Shown here piece by piece: positions 1 to 7,096 of a stretch of 17,881 nt of DNA. The DNA lies in contig CADBNJ010000002.1 of NCBI GenBank assembly GCA_902795955.1, positions 1 through 17,881 on the forward strand, written 5' to 3'. This DNA is from Oscillospiraceae bacterium (GTDB lineage Bacteria; Bacillota; Clostridia; Saccharofermentanales; Saccharofermentanaceae). The translations under genes and the position numbers were made by a program. The notes beneath the pieces are model-generated. The model was given only the letters and a program-made list of their open reading frames with translations, did no database searches and was not told the DNA's origin. Within the stretch, counting starts at the first letter, position 1. The number at the start of each line of letters is the position of its first letter.

Positions 1-406
1 GATCGCTCCTGCATTTACTGAAGAGACATCTGACATCCACAAGACAGAACCTTATGTCTATGGTCAGATGATCGGCGGTAAGGATGCGAAGAACTTCGGT
101 CAGGGCAAGAACAGCTGGCTCACGGGTACTGCTGCATGGAACATGGTTGCAATCTCCCAGTACATCCTCGGCGTTAAGCCTGAATTCGACGGACTCCGCG
201 TAGATCCTTCCATCCCTTCTGCTTGGGACGGCTTCAAGGCAACACGTCAGTTCAGAGGCGATACATATGAGATCGAGATCAAGAATCCTGATCATGTTTG
301 CAAGGGCGTTAAGAGCCTTACAGTTGACGGCGCTGCTGTTGACGGCTGTATCGTTCCCGTTTGTGGCGACGGCAAGACACACAAGGTCGAAGTAGTTCTC
401 GGATAA
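1..406 (+). CDS. cbp: Cellobiose phosphorylase (GH94), C-terminal end, 5' truncated by window
   Basis: This is the last 134 residues of a GH94 phosphorylase; the frame is open from base 2 to the TAA at 404-406, so the gene starts outside the window. The family splits cellobiose with phosphate into glucose 1-phosphate and glucose in the cytoplasm, saving ATP. The visible part carries the well-conserved end of the catalytic barrel and the C-terminal cap: EPYVYGQMI, then [13 protein letters not shown], then [12 protein letters not shown] and DPSIP. These strings are typical of cellobiose phosphorylase rather than of the longer cellodextrin enzymes. The last 50 residues resemble the end of the next gene (shared YEIEI and VDG/CDG...HK.EV pattern), so the two are distant paralogues side by side. 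A strong terminator follows 24 nt after the stop. Substrate assignment from the tail alone is good but not certain; other GH94 disaccharide phosphorylases share these motifs. Confidence 0.88.
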   Translation, partial: IAPAFTEETSDIHKTEPYVYGQMIGGKDAKNFGQGKNSWLTGTAAWNMVAISQYILGVKPEFDGLRVDPSIPSAWDGFKATRQFRGDTYEIEIKNPDHVCKGVKSLTVDGAAVDGCIVPVCGDGKTHKVEVVLG

Positions 407-430
407 TTAAGGATTACATTAACAGAGAGG

Positions 431-463
431 TATCACCCGGGATGGTCCCGGGTGGTACTTTTT
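431..463 (+). terminator. Intrinsic (Rho-independent) terminator after the cellobiose phosphorylase gene
   Basis: A 12-bp stem (431-442 with 446-457, one G-T wobble, core CACCCGGGA/TCCCGGGTG) closes a 3-base loop TGG and is followed by a run of five T at 459-463. It lies 24 nt after the stop codon of the upstream gene and should separate its transcript from the cellodextrin phosphorylase operon. Confidence 0.9.
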
Positions 464-479
464 AATTGCTTCTTCACAC

Positions 480-508
480 TTTATTAAACATCACCATTAT
501 ATTATAAT
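480..508 (+). promoter_or_regulatory. Candidate promoter for the cellodextrin phosphorylase-whiA operon
   Basis: A perfect TATAAT sits at 503-508, 30 nt before the start codon at 538. The hexamer 17 bp upstream, TTTATT (480-485), is a poor -35 match; TTCACA at 473-478 is a better hexamer and would pair with TATATT (498-503) across 19 bp. The start is served by GGAGG at 526-530. I saw no clear CcpA cre-like site between terminator and start. The position just after a terminator and before a long overlapping gene run supports a promoter here; the exact -35 is a guess. Confidence 0.45.
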
Positions 509-537
509 TAAAGAACATTTCCCGCGGAGGTATTCAT

Positions 538-3500
538 ATGAACATCAGAAGTGAACTTGCCAGAGGCCAGAAGGTTAGTGCTAAGGATTTCCTTGCTACG
601 GTGTTTCCAAGTGTTGAGCTTAAGGGCGGAGTATCGGCCCAGTACGTCAATCTTGACGGCAATACGAAGGTTGTCGGTGTGTCAGGACTTGATTTTGATT
701 CACCCTTTGTATCGGTATTATTGGATGATGACAGGCTGTCTTCATTCTGGGGAGGCCTTATTCCCTCATCTAATGTTCTTATCACGGCAGATAGCGGCAT
801 AAAGGTATATACTTCCGACGGGCAGAGTGTCAGTGAAGCTGCTGCTGATGACAGCGTGGCAGCCATCATCAAGGATGAGATCGCAGGTTCAAGATACTGG
901 GGCGGAATCCTCAACGAGAGAGGAGAGCTGATCGCAGATCCCGCATCACCGATCCCGGGACCTCACTACTATACAAATATGCTCATCGGCAACAGAATGG
1001 GCTTCAGGAAGCCTCTTCAGAGCACGCCTAAGAGTGCCGTTAATGCTCTTGGCGGCGGCTGCTTCAGGGCTCATGCAGATACCCAGGTTCTCGGAACGAG
1101 ATGGGACTATCTCCCCGAGGAGAACGGATTCCCTGCCAACAGGCAGTTCTACCTCACGGAGAACGGCAAGAAGATATTCTACTCCGGTTCTGCAAAGGCA
1201 GAGGGGCTCAAGAAGATACAGACGATCCACTCACAGAACAGAACTATCATTGAATACGAGCTGGAGGACGGCCTCAAGATCAGGAGAACGATCTTCATCG
1301 TTCCTCAGCACGAAGGACTTCCCCTCGCTATGGAAGCACAGAAGATCGATATCGAGAACACAGGTTCTGCTGACAGGAACCTCAGGATCGTCTATACCGG
1401 TATGTTCGGAACATCTGCTCCTCACGCGTTGAGAGAAGACGTTATCTTCACGACTGTCATCACGCAGAGCGAAGTATTTTTCGACGAGAATGATGCTCTG
1501 CTGGCAATAGGATTCAACCCCAACCCCAAGTGGCAGAAGGGCAATATCAGATATAATGTCCTGCTCGTTCATGAGGACGGCAAAGTCATCATGCCTTCAG
1601 AGTACTGTGCAAGATATGCAGATCTTGTAGGTTCCGGAAGCCTCGAAGACCCTGAGTATCTCGCACATCTGGCTAATAAGCCTTCACGTAAGGGCCCCGG
1701 ATTCTTTGCACTTGCAACCGAGTTCACGGTCAAGGCAGGCGGCAATGTCAGAGCAGACGATCTCACATGTCTGTCTTCCGATGCCGTTAACGATGACTTC
1801 GAATTCGATGTCACAATGCAGGAAGAACTTGCAAGAGTAATCGAGAGATATTCAGATGTCAATGCCATCGAAGAAGACCTCGCCAGTGTTATCGAGTTTG
1901 CCAAGAACTACTCCGGATACATGCAGATCGAGCATGAGGATAAGAATTTCGAGGCGTATGTTAACAACAACCTGCCTTTCCAGGTGTTCTACCAGACATT
2001 CGTATCCAGGTCTCTTGACTGGACGCAGAAGGGATACAGAGAGATCGGTTTCCGTGAGATCCAGGACATCTACGCATCCATGTATTACATGGCAGGCATG
2101 AACCAGACTGATTTTGTTAAGAAGCTCCTGAGAGAATGGAGTGAGAACGTGTTCGAAGAGGGTTATGCCAACCACAACTTCTACTGGGTAGGCAAGGAAC
2201 CCGGCTGGTGGTCAGACGATGCTCTGTGGCTCCTGCAGGCTCTCGACAGATACGTAGGACTCACGGGAGATTATGACTTCCTGAATGAGCAGTTCAAGAT
2301 CGCAGGAACAGGAACAGTCGAGATCAGAGAGGGAAGGGCTCCCGGTGAGAATGACGGTTCCAGAACGAGAACACTCCTCGAGACAATCAAGGCGATCATC
2401 ACATATTCCGCCAAGATCTCCGTAGGTAAGCACGGCATTCCTCTTATCGACAGAGCTGACTGGAATGACTGTCTGAGAGTAGATCCCGACTGTATCGGCG
2501 GTGCCGATAAGATCAAGGCATACAAGGAGCAGCTCGCCAAGTCAGGCAAGGCATACGGTGAGGTTCCTTATGAATCGGAATACTCCGAGTCCGTAATGAA
2601 CGGCTTCCTCCTGAAGGTTGCAGTTGACGCAGCGATCGGCATGTTCAGACATTTCGGTGATGATGCATATGTGGCAGAACTCACGGAACTGTCATCCAAG
2701 CTGAAGACTGAGCTTAATGACTATGCATGGAAGAATGACTTCTTCGCAAGAGTATTGTTCAACAGGAAGGACAAGCCCGAGCTCGAGTATCTCGGCGCTG
2801 CAGGAGATAACCTCCAGGTGGAGGATGCCCCCGGATCTTACTTCCTCAACACATTCTCATGGTCACTCCTCTCCGAGTGTGCCAGCGAAGCACAGATCAC
2901 TTCGATGCTCGATTCAATGGATAAGTACCTGAAGTCACCTTATGGCTACAGGCTCTGCTCCACGGTCGATTATCCCAAGATCGCACCCAAGATCGACGTG
3001 GCTCTGTACTATCCCGGAGACCGTGAGAACGGCGGTGTGTTCAAGCATGCCAACATGATGGCTGCAGCTGCCATGCTCAAGGCTGCAAAGAGCGTTAACG
3101 ATGTAGCTCTTGCACAGAGACTTGCAGATACGGCATACTGGATCATTGACGTTATCCTGCCGTTCCGCACATTGAAGTCACCCTTCACAACATGCGGCAA
3201 CCCGAGATGGTGCACACAGTACAACAACAGCGATTCCGGCGAGAACATCGGACCTACATTGTCAGGTACATCCACATGGCTTCTCCTGTGTCTGTTCTCC
3301 TGCTTCGGCATCCAGCCCACTGCAGACGCTCTCATAGTAGAACCGCTTCTCCGTGAGAACGAGACATCGCTCAAGGTAAGACTCCAGGCTGTAGGTGCAG
3401 TCTACGAGATCGAGATCAATAAGCCTGAAGGCTTCAAGAGAACAAAGGAAGGCGTTTCCGTCATCTGTGACGGTCAGGCTGTCGCAGGCACATCAGTACC

Positions 3501-3546
3501 TGTATTCACCGACGGTGCAACTCACAAGATAGAGGTCAAGTTCTGA
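538..3546 (+). CDS. cdp: Cellodextrin phosphorylase (GH94)
   Basis: This 1002-residue cytoplasmic enzyme should phosphorolyse cello-oligosaccharides to glucose 1-phosphate and a chain one glucose shorter (EC 2.4.1.49). From memory it matches the Clostridium thermocellum cellodextrin phosphorylase along the whole length: GPHYYTNMLIGNRMGF, EENGFPANRQFYL, QKGYREIGFREIQD, YANHNFYWVGK, GDRENGGVFKHANMM and GENIGPTLSGTSTWL. The N-terminal beta-sandwich covers roughly residues 1-390, the helical barrel roughly 450-900, and a small cap the rest. The ADWNDC motif spans residues 640-645 and contains the family's general-acid aspartate (D641 or D644). About 1000 residues fits cellodextrin phosphorylase; cellobiose and chitobiose enzymes are near 800. 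GGAGG at 526-530, 7 nt before ATG, fixes the start. The stop overlaps the next start by 1 nt (TGATG), indicating translational coupling. Together with the cellobiose phosphorylase upstream it would handle imported cello-oligomers of all lengths. Confidence 0.95.
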   Translation: MNIRSELARGQKVSAKDFLATVFPSVELKGGVSAQYVNLDGNTKVVGVSGLDFDSPFVSVLLDDDRLSSFWGGLIPSSNVLITADSGIKVYTSDGQSVSEAAADDSVAAIIKDEIAGSRYWGGILNERGELIADPASPIPGPHYYTNMLIGNRMGFRKPLQSTPKSAVNALGGGCFRAHADTQVLGTRWDYLPEENGFPANRQFYLTENGKKIFYSGSAKAEGLKKIQTIHSQNRTIIEYELEDGLKIRRTIFIVPQHEGLPLAMEAQKIDIENTGSADRNLRIVYTGMFGTSAPHALREDVIFTTVITQSEVFFDENDALLAIGFNPNPKWQKGNIRYNVLLVHEDGKVIMPSEYCARYADLVGSGSLEDPEYLAHLANKPSRKGPGFFALATEFTVKAGGNVRADDLTCLSSDAVNDDFEFDVTMQEELARVIERYSDVNAIEEDLASVIEFAKNYSGYMQIEHEDKNFEAYVNNNLPFQVFYQTFVSRSLDWTQKGYREIGFREIQDIYASMYYMAGMNQTDFVKKLLREWSENVFEEGYANHNFYWVGKEPGWWSDDALWLLQALDRYVGLTGDYDFLNEQFKIAGTGTVEIREGRAPGENDGSRTRTLLETIKAIITYSAKISVGKHGIPLIDRADWNDCLRVDPDCIGGADKIKAYKEQLAKSGKAYGEVPYESEYSESVMNGFLLKVAVDAAIGMFRHFGDDAYVAELTELSSKLKTELNDYAWKNDFFARVLFNRKDKPELEYLGAAGDNLQVEDAPGSYFLNTFSWSLLSECASEAQITSMLDSMDKYLKSPYGYRLCSTVDYPKIAPKIDVALYYPGDRENGGVFKHANMMAAAAMLKAAKSVNDVALAQRLADTAYWIIDVILPFRTLKSPFTTCGNPRWCTQYNNSDSGENIGPTLSGTSTWLLLCLFSCFGIQPTADALIVEPLLRENETSLKVRLQAVGAVYEIEINKPEGFKRTKEGVSVICDGQAVAGTSVPVFTDGATHKIEVKF

Positions 3547-3998
3547 TGATCCCCGTCGGAACAAAAGCACCTGATTTTACATTACCCGACCAGAACGGCG
3601 AGATGCACACTCTGAGTGAGTATCTCGGCCGCAAGGTCGTTCTGTACTTTTATCCCAAGGCGATGACTTCAGGATGTACAAAGCAGGCCTGCGGTTATGC
3701 CGGACTGTATCCTTCGTTTACGGAGAAGGGCGCAGTGATCATCGGTGTAAGCCGTGATACTTCAGCATCGCTCAAGAAGTTCGAAGAGAAGTACAATCTG
3801 CCGTTTACTCTCCTGTCTGACACGGATAAGAGCGTTCATATGCTCTATGATGTCTGGAAAGAGAAGAAGAACTACGGCAAGGTATCAATGGGCGTCGTCA
3901 GGACCACTTATCTTATCGATGAGAACGGTGTGATAATCCGTGCCAACGATAAGGTCAAAGCCGCTGATGACCCTGCAAAGATGATAGAGGAAGTGTGA
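3546..3998 (+). CDS. bcp: Peroxiredoxin, Bcp/PrxQ type
   Basis: A 150-residue thiol peroxidase of the AhpC/TSA superfamily that reduces hydrogen peroxide and organic hydroperoxides in the cytoplasm, normally recycled by thioredoxin. The active-site block FYPKAMTSGCTKQACG gives P37, T41, the peroxidatic C44 and a second C49 five residues on; the CxxxxC arrangement is that of E. coli Bcp (C45/C50), an atypical 2-Cys enzyme with an intramolecular disulfide. The conserved arginine is probably R119 (VVRTTYLID). Length is as usual for the family. The start overlaps the stop of the cellodextrin phosphorylase gene by 1 nt and the stop is followed after 1 nt by hprK, so the gene is embedded in the operon. 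No functional tie between peroxide defence and its neighbours is evident from the sequence; it may simply ride along. Confidence 0.95.
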   Translation: MIPVGTKAPDFTLPDQNGEMHTLSEYLGRKVVLYFYPKAMTSGCTKQACGYAGLYPSFTEKGAVIIGVSRDTSASLKKFEEKYNLPFTLLSDTDKSVHMLYDVWKEKKNYGKVSMGVVRTTYLIDENGVIIRANDKVKAADDPAKMIEEV

Positions 3999-3999
3999 T

Positions 4000-4926
4000 A
4001 TGCCATACTCAAGTGTATTGCTGTCCAAGATAATCAAGGATTTTGATATTGAAGTCGTATATGATCCCGGTGACATCGAGTCGCGCAGGATATGCGTTGC
4101 CGACTGTACGAGACCCGGTCTTCAGCTGGCAGGGTATTACGATCACTTCGGCCCTGACAGGATCCAGGTTATCGGCAACATGGAGCATGCATATCTTGAT
4201 AATCTCGATTCCGGAGCGCGCCACCGGTCTTTCGATGAGCTCTTCTCAAAGGAGATCCCCGCGATCCTCATTACGCGCAATCATGAGATACACGATGAGC
4301 TTCTCGATTCTGCAAAGGTGTACAGCACTCCTGTGCTGAGAACGAGTGCGGCAACATCTGATATCATTACCGAGATCGTTGCATACCTGAGAACGGAGCT
4401 TGCTCCCAGGATATCGATGCACGGCGTTCTTGTCGAGGTTAACGGTGAAGGTATCCTCATACTCGGCGAGAGCGGCGTAGGCAAGTCGGAGACTGCACTT
4501 GAGATAGTCAAGCGTGGCCACAGGCTTATCGCAGACGATCAGGTCGATATCAGGAAGGTATCCGACACCACTCTTGTGGGAAGCGCACCCGAAGTAATAA
4601 GGCACCTTATCGAGATAAGAGGCATCGGCATCCTTGACGTTAAGGAGCTTTACGGCGTATCCTCAGTCAAATCTTCCGAGAATATTGATTTCGTCATCAA
4701 TCTTGAGAGATGGGATGACAACAAGACATATGACAGACTCGGTCTGTCTGATGAGACGACAGAGATATTGGGACTTAAGGTCCCGTCTATTACGATCCCT
4801 GTTGCCCCCGGCCGTAATCTGGCTATCATCGTGGAAGTTGCGGCTATCAATTTCAGGGTCAAGAAGATGGGCTATAATGCAGCCAAAGATCTTGTATCCA
4901 GAGTCTTCCCGGGAGGGCAGACATGA
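4000..4926 (+). CDS. hprK: HPr kinase/phosphorylase
   Basis: This 308-residue bifunctional enzyme phosphorylates and dephosphorylates Ser46 of the PTS protein HPr (and Crh where present) and so sets CcpA-dependent carbon catabolite repression. In the family, kinase activity is favoured by ATP and fructose 1,6-bisphosphate, and phosphorylase activity by inorganic phosphate. The N-terminal domain (about 1-130) is the variable regulatory one. The catalytic domain shows MHGVL with H141, the P-loop GESGVGKS at residues 156-163, LIADDQVDI just after, and the HprK signature IRGIGILDVKELYG. Length is typical (about 310). AGAGGA ahead of ATG 4000 is the ribosome site, inside the end of the peroxiredoxin gene; the stop overlaps the murB start as ATGA. 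HPr itself is not in the window. Linkage of hprK to murB and whiA is common in Clostridia; linkage to a GH94 phosphorylase is not something I know as usual. Confidence 0.97.
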   Translation: MPYSSVLLSKIIKDFDIEVVYDPGDIESRRICVADCTRPGLQLAGYYDHFGPDRIQVIGNMEHAYLDNLDSGARHRSFDELFSKEIPAILITRNHEIHDELLDSAKVYSTPVLRTSAATSDIITEIVAYLRTELAPRISMHGVLVEVNGEGILILGESGVGKSETALEIVKRGHRLIADDQVDIRKVSDTTLVGSAPEVIRHLIEIRGIGILDVKELYGVSSVKSSENIDFVINLERWDDNKTYDRLGLSDETTEILGLKVPSITIPVAPGRNLAIIVEVAAINFRVKKMGYNAAKDLVSRVFPGGQT

Positions 4927-6206
4927 CGGAGGACATTCTTCTTAAGAATTACACCACTTTCAAATGCGGCGGCAATGCGAGATTCTTTGATGAACCCACA
5001 AACGAACAGGAGATAATAGACGATCTCAAATATGCAAAAGACAATAACCTCGACGTTTTTGTACTGGGAGGCGGTGCGAACTGCCTCATCTCTGACAAAG
5101 GATTTGACGGTCTTGTCATAAGGACATCGGGACTGGCAGGCGATATTAAGATCACAGAAGACGGTGATACCGCCACTGTTGCCGCGGGCTCAGGAGTTAA
5201 GCTGATAAGCTTTGCGGTCAAGGTGGCGAATGCAGGCTTCGCGGGTACCGAATTTGCAACGGGGATCCCCGGCACGCTCGGAGGTGCGGTGTTCATGAAC
5301 GCAGGCGCTTACGGCGGCGAGATGAGAGATATCGTCACGAAGGTCAGATATATCGACGGGGACGGGATCCCTCATGAGGTTGAAGGCGATGACCTTAAGC
5401 TCGGATACAGAACGAGTGTATTTGCGCAGATGGCAAAGCAGGGCAAGGTCTTCGTTATTACCGGTATAGAAGCAAAAGTCAGACGCGGTGACAGGGAAGA
5501 GATCAACGCGAAGATCAATGAGTACAAGGCAAAGAGGACAGCTTCCCAGCCGCTTGACGTTCCTTCCGCAGGGTCGACATTTAAGAGGCCCGAAGGTTAC
5601 TTTGCCGGCAAGCTGATAGACGATACGGGTCTGCGCGGCTATGCATTGAATGGAAGCAGTGCACAGGTATCTCCCAAGCACTGCGGATTCGTGGTCAATA
5701 ACAGCGGCAGGGCAACGGCACAGGAGGTCTATGATCTTATCCGTGATGTATCGGACAAGGTATACGGGAAGTTCGGAGTAAGGCTTGAACCCGAGGTCCG
5801 GATAATAGGCGTATTTGACGGCATGACGGATGTGAAGGTCATGTCTTTCGGATTCAAGTACGGCGAGCCTGCCGAGGCTGATCTTGTGTTTGACGTGAGG
5901 GCTCTGAAGAACCCTTACTGGATACCGGAATTAAGGCCTTTGTCGGGACTTGATAAGCCCATAATCGAATACCTCGACGGATTTGAAGAGACGGAAGGAT
6001 TCGTTGACGGACTGATAAAGGATACGGCAGCTGCGATAGCAAAGAGAACGGATAGATCCGGTACTTTTACGGTAGCCGTGGGGTGCACCGGCGGCCATCA
6101 CAGGTCGGTATTCTGTGCGCAGAGGCTTGCAGCCGGCCTGAAGGCTTCGGGATATCACGTGGAGATCGAACACAGGGATATCCTTAAGGACAATGCGGAC
6201 GGCTAA
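4923..6206 (+). CDS. murB: UDP-N-acetylenolpyruvoylglucosamine reductase (MurB) fused to RapZ C-terminal domain
   Basis: Residues 1-300 are a complete type II MurB, the FAD/NADPH enzyme making UDP-MurNAc in the second committed step of peptidoglycan synthesis. They show GGGANCLIS for FAD binding, GAYGGEM, GYRTSVF, the proton-donor serine S218 (PSAGSTF) and the late glutamate E291 in LEPEVRIIG. A normal MurB of this class ends about ten residues later. Instead the frame continues into residues 301-427, which match the C-terminal domain of RapZ: SFGFKYG, DLVFDVRALKNPYW, ELRPLSGLD, GCTGGHHRS (387-395, C388) and a final HRDIL. The RapZ N-terminal P-loop kinase-like domain is absent. In E. coli this C-terminal domain binds GlcN6P and the small RNAs GlmY/GlmZ. 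An ATG exists at the junction (5823) but has no ribosome site, so one polypeptide is expected. The start has GGGAGGG at 4911-4917 and overlaps hprK by 4 nt; whiA follows after 2 nt. The role of the appended domain is unknown. Confidence 0.95.
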   Translation: MTEDILLKNYTTFKCGGNARFFDEPTNEQEIIDDLKYAKDNNLDVFVLGGGANCLISDKGFDGLVIRTSGLAGDIKITEDGDTATVAAGSGVKLISFAVKVANAGFAGTEFATGIPGTLGGAVFMNAGAYGGEMRDIVTKVRYIDGDGIPHEVEGDDLKLGYRTSVFAQMAKQGKVFVITGIEAKVRRGDREEINAKINEYKAKRTASQPLDVPSAGSTFKRPEGYFAGKLIDDTGLRGYALNGSSAQVSPKHCGFVVNNSGRATAQEVYDLIRDVSDKVYGKFGVRLEPEVRIIGVFDGMTDVKVMSFGFKYGEPAEADLVFDVRALKNPYWIPELRPLSGLDKPIIEYLDGFEETEGFVDGLIKDTAAAIAKRTDRSGTFTVAVGCTGGHHRSVFCAQRLAAGLKASGYHVEIEHRDILKDNADG

Positions 6207-6208
6207 GG

Positions 6209-7096
6209 ATGGCAAGTGATAATACTTCCGCATCTTTCTCGGTAAGAGTCAAGAATGAGGCGTGCCAGGTAAGGTGGCATTCGATGTCTGAACGGCAGGC
6301 TGTAGTGGCCGGCGCTTTCTGCGCATCTGCTCCGGCGGGGATATCATTTCCGTCGACATATGTAAGGACTACGCCGGAAGCGTGTTTATGCCTTGCAGGG
6401 CTTCTGGCTAAAGACGGATTCGTTCACCTGGTCAAAGGCAATAAGATAATGATCCTCGAGCAGTCTTTCACGCAGTTCTGCTCATTGTTCGCGGCATGCT
6501 TCATGGATAAGGCGGCCGAGCAGCTCACGATCGACAGGACGTTTACCAGGTGCTTCCTGAGAGGTGCTTTCCTGTCTGAAGGTTACTGCGCCGATCCCTC
6601 GCGGTCATACAGGATCGAATACAGGATCAGCAACGATGTTATTGCATCCCTTATAGTGGCGATGCTCAGATCGGTGGGAATAGAACCTATCATAGCAGAC
6701 AGGGAGTTCCATACCCTGATATATTTCAAGAACGGGGACATGGTGTCTGATTTCCTCAGCGTCATCGGTGCCACGGGCGCTGTCATGGAATACGAGAACC
6801 AGCGGGCCCGGCGCGAGCTGAACGGATCGGTGACAAGGACTGTCAACTGTGATTCCGGCAACCTCAAGAGAACGGCGGGGGCAAGTGCCAGAAGGGGAGC
6901 TGCTTTCGATAAGATAACGGCCGCAGGACTCAGGTCCAAACTCCCCAGGGAGCTTACGGAAACGCTCGATGCGCATTACCGGAATCCTGAGGCATCCATA
7001 GCCGAACTTGCCGCCATGATGGATCCGCCGGTCGGCAAGTCGGGCATGAATCACCGTATCAATAAGCTGATGGAGATCGCATCAGCATTACAGTGA
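6209..7096 (+). CDS. whiA: WhiA-family DNA-binding protein
   Basis: A 295-residue member of the WhiA family, which joins a degenerate LAGLIDADG endonuclease-like domain without nuclease activity to a C-terminal helix-turn-helix. In actinomycetes WhiA is a sporulation regulator; in Bacillus it affects division and chromosome segregation. The N-terminal part opens with SFSVRVKNE, a typical WhiA start. The LAGLIDADG-like segment is RGAFLSEGY (118-126) with a second half around 145-195. The linker block NGSVTRTVNCDSGNLKRT is highly typical, and residues 261-290 (SIAELAAMMDPPVGKSGMNHR) form the helix-turn-helix. Length is slightly below the usual 305-325. It starts 2 nt after the MurB-RapZ stop with no good ribosome site of its own, so translation probably depends on coupling. 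The last 9 nt overlap the end of the convergent ABC permease. The gene yvcK, usually just upstream of whiA, is missing. Confidence 0.95.
   Translation: MASDNTSASFSVRVKNEACQVRWHSMSERQAVVAGAFCASAPAGISFPSTYVRTTPEACLCLAGLLAKDGFVHLVKGNKIMILEQSFTQFCSLFAACFMDKAAEQLTIDRTFTRCFLRGAFLSEGYCADPSRSYRIEYRISNDVIASLIVAMLRSVGIEPIIADREFHTLIYFKNGDMVSDFLSVIGATGAVMEYENQRARRELNGSVTRTVNCDSGNLKRTAGASARRGAAFDKITAAGLRSKLPRELTETLDAHYRNPEASIAELAAMMDPPVGKSGMNHRINKLMEIASALQ

Noticed and set aside
407..537. CcpA cre site before the cellodextrin phosphorylase gene
   Set aside because: No segment reads close to the cre consensus on either strand, although catabolite control would be expected.
5190..5681. Open frame of 163 codons on the minus strand inside murB
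   Set aside because: Shadow of the MurB coding strand; no motif and no ribosome site.
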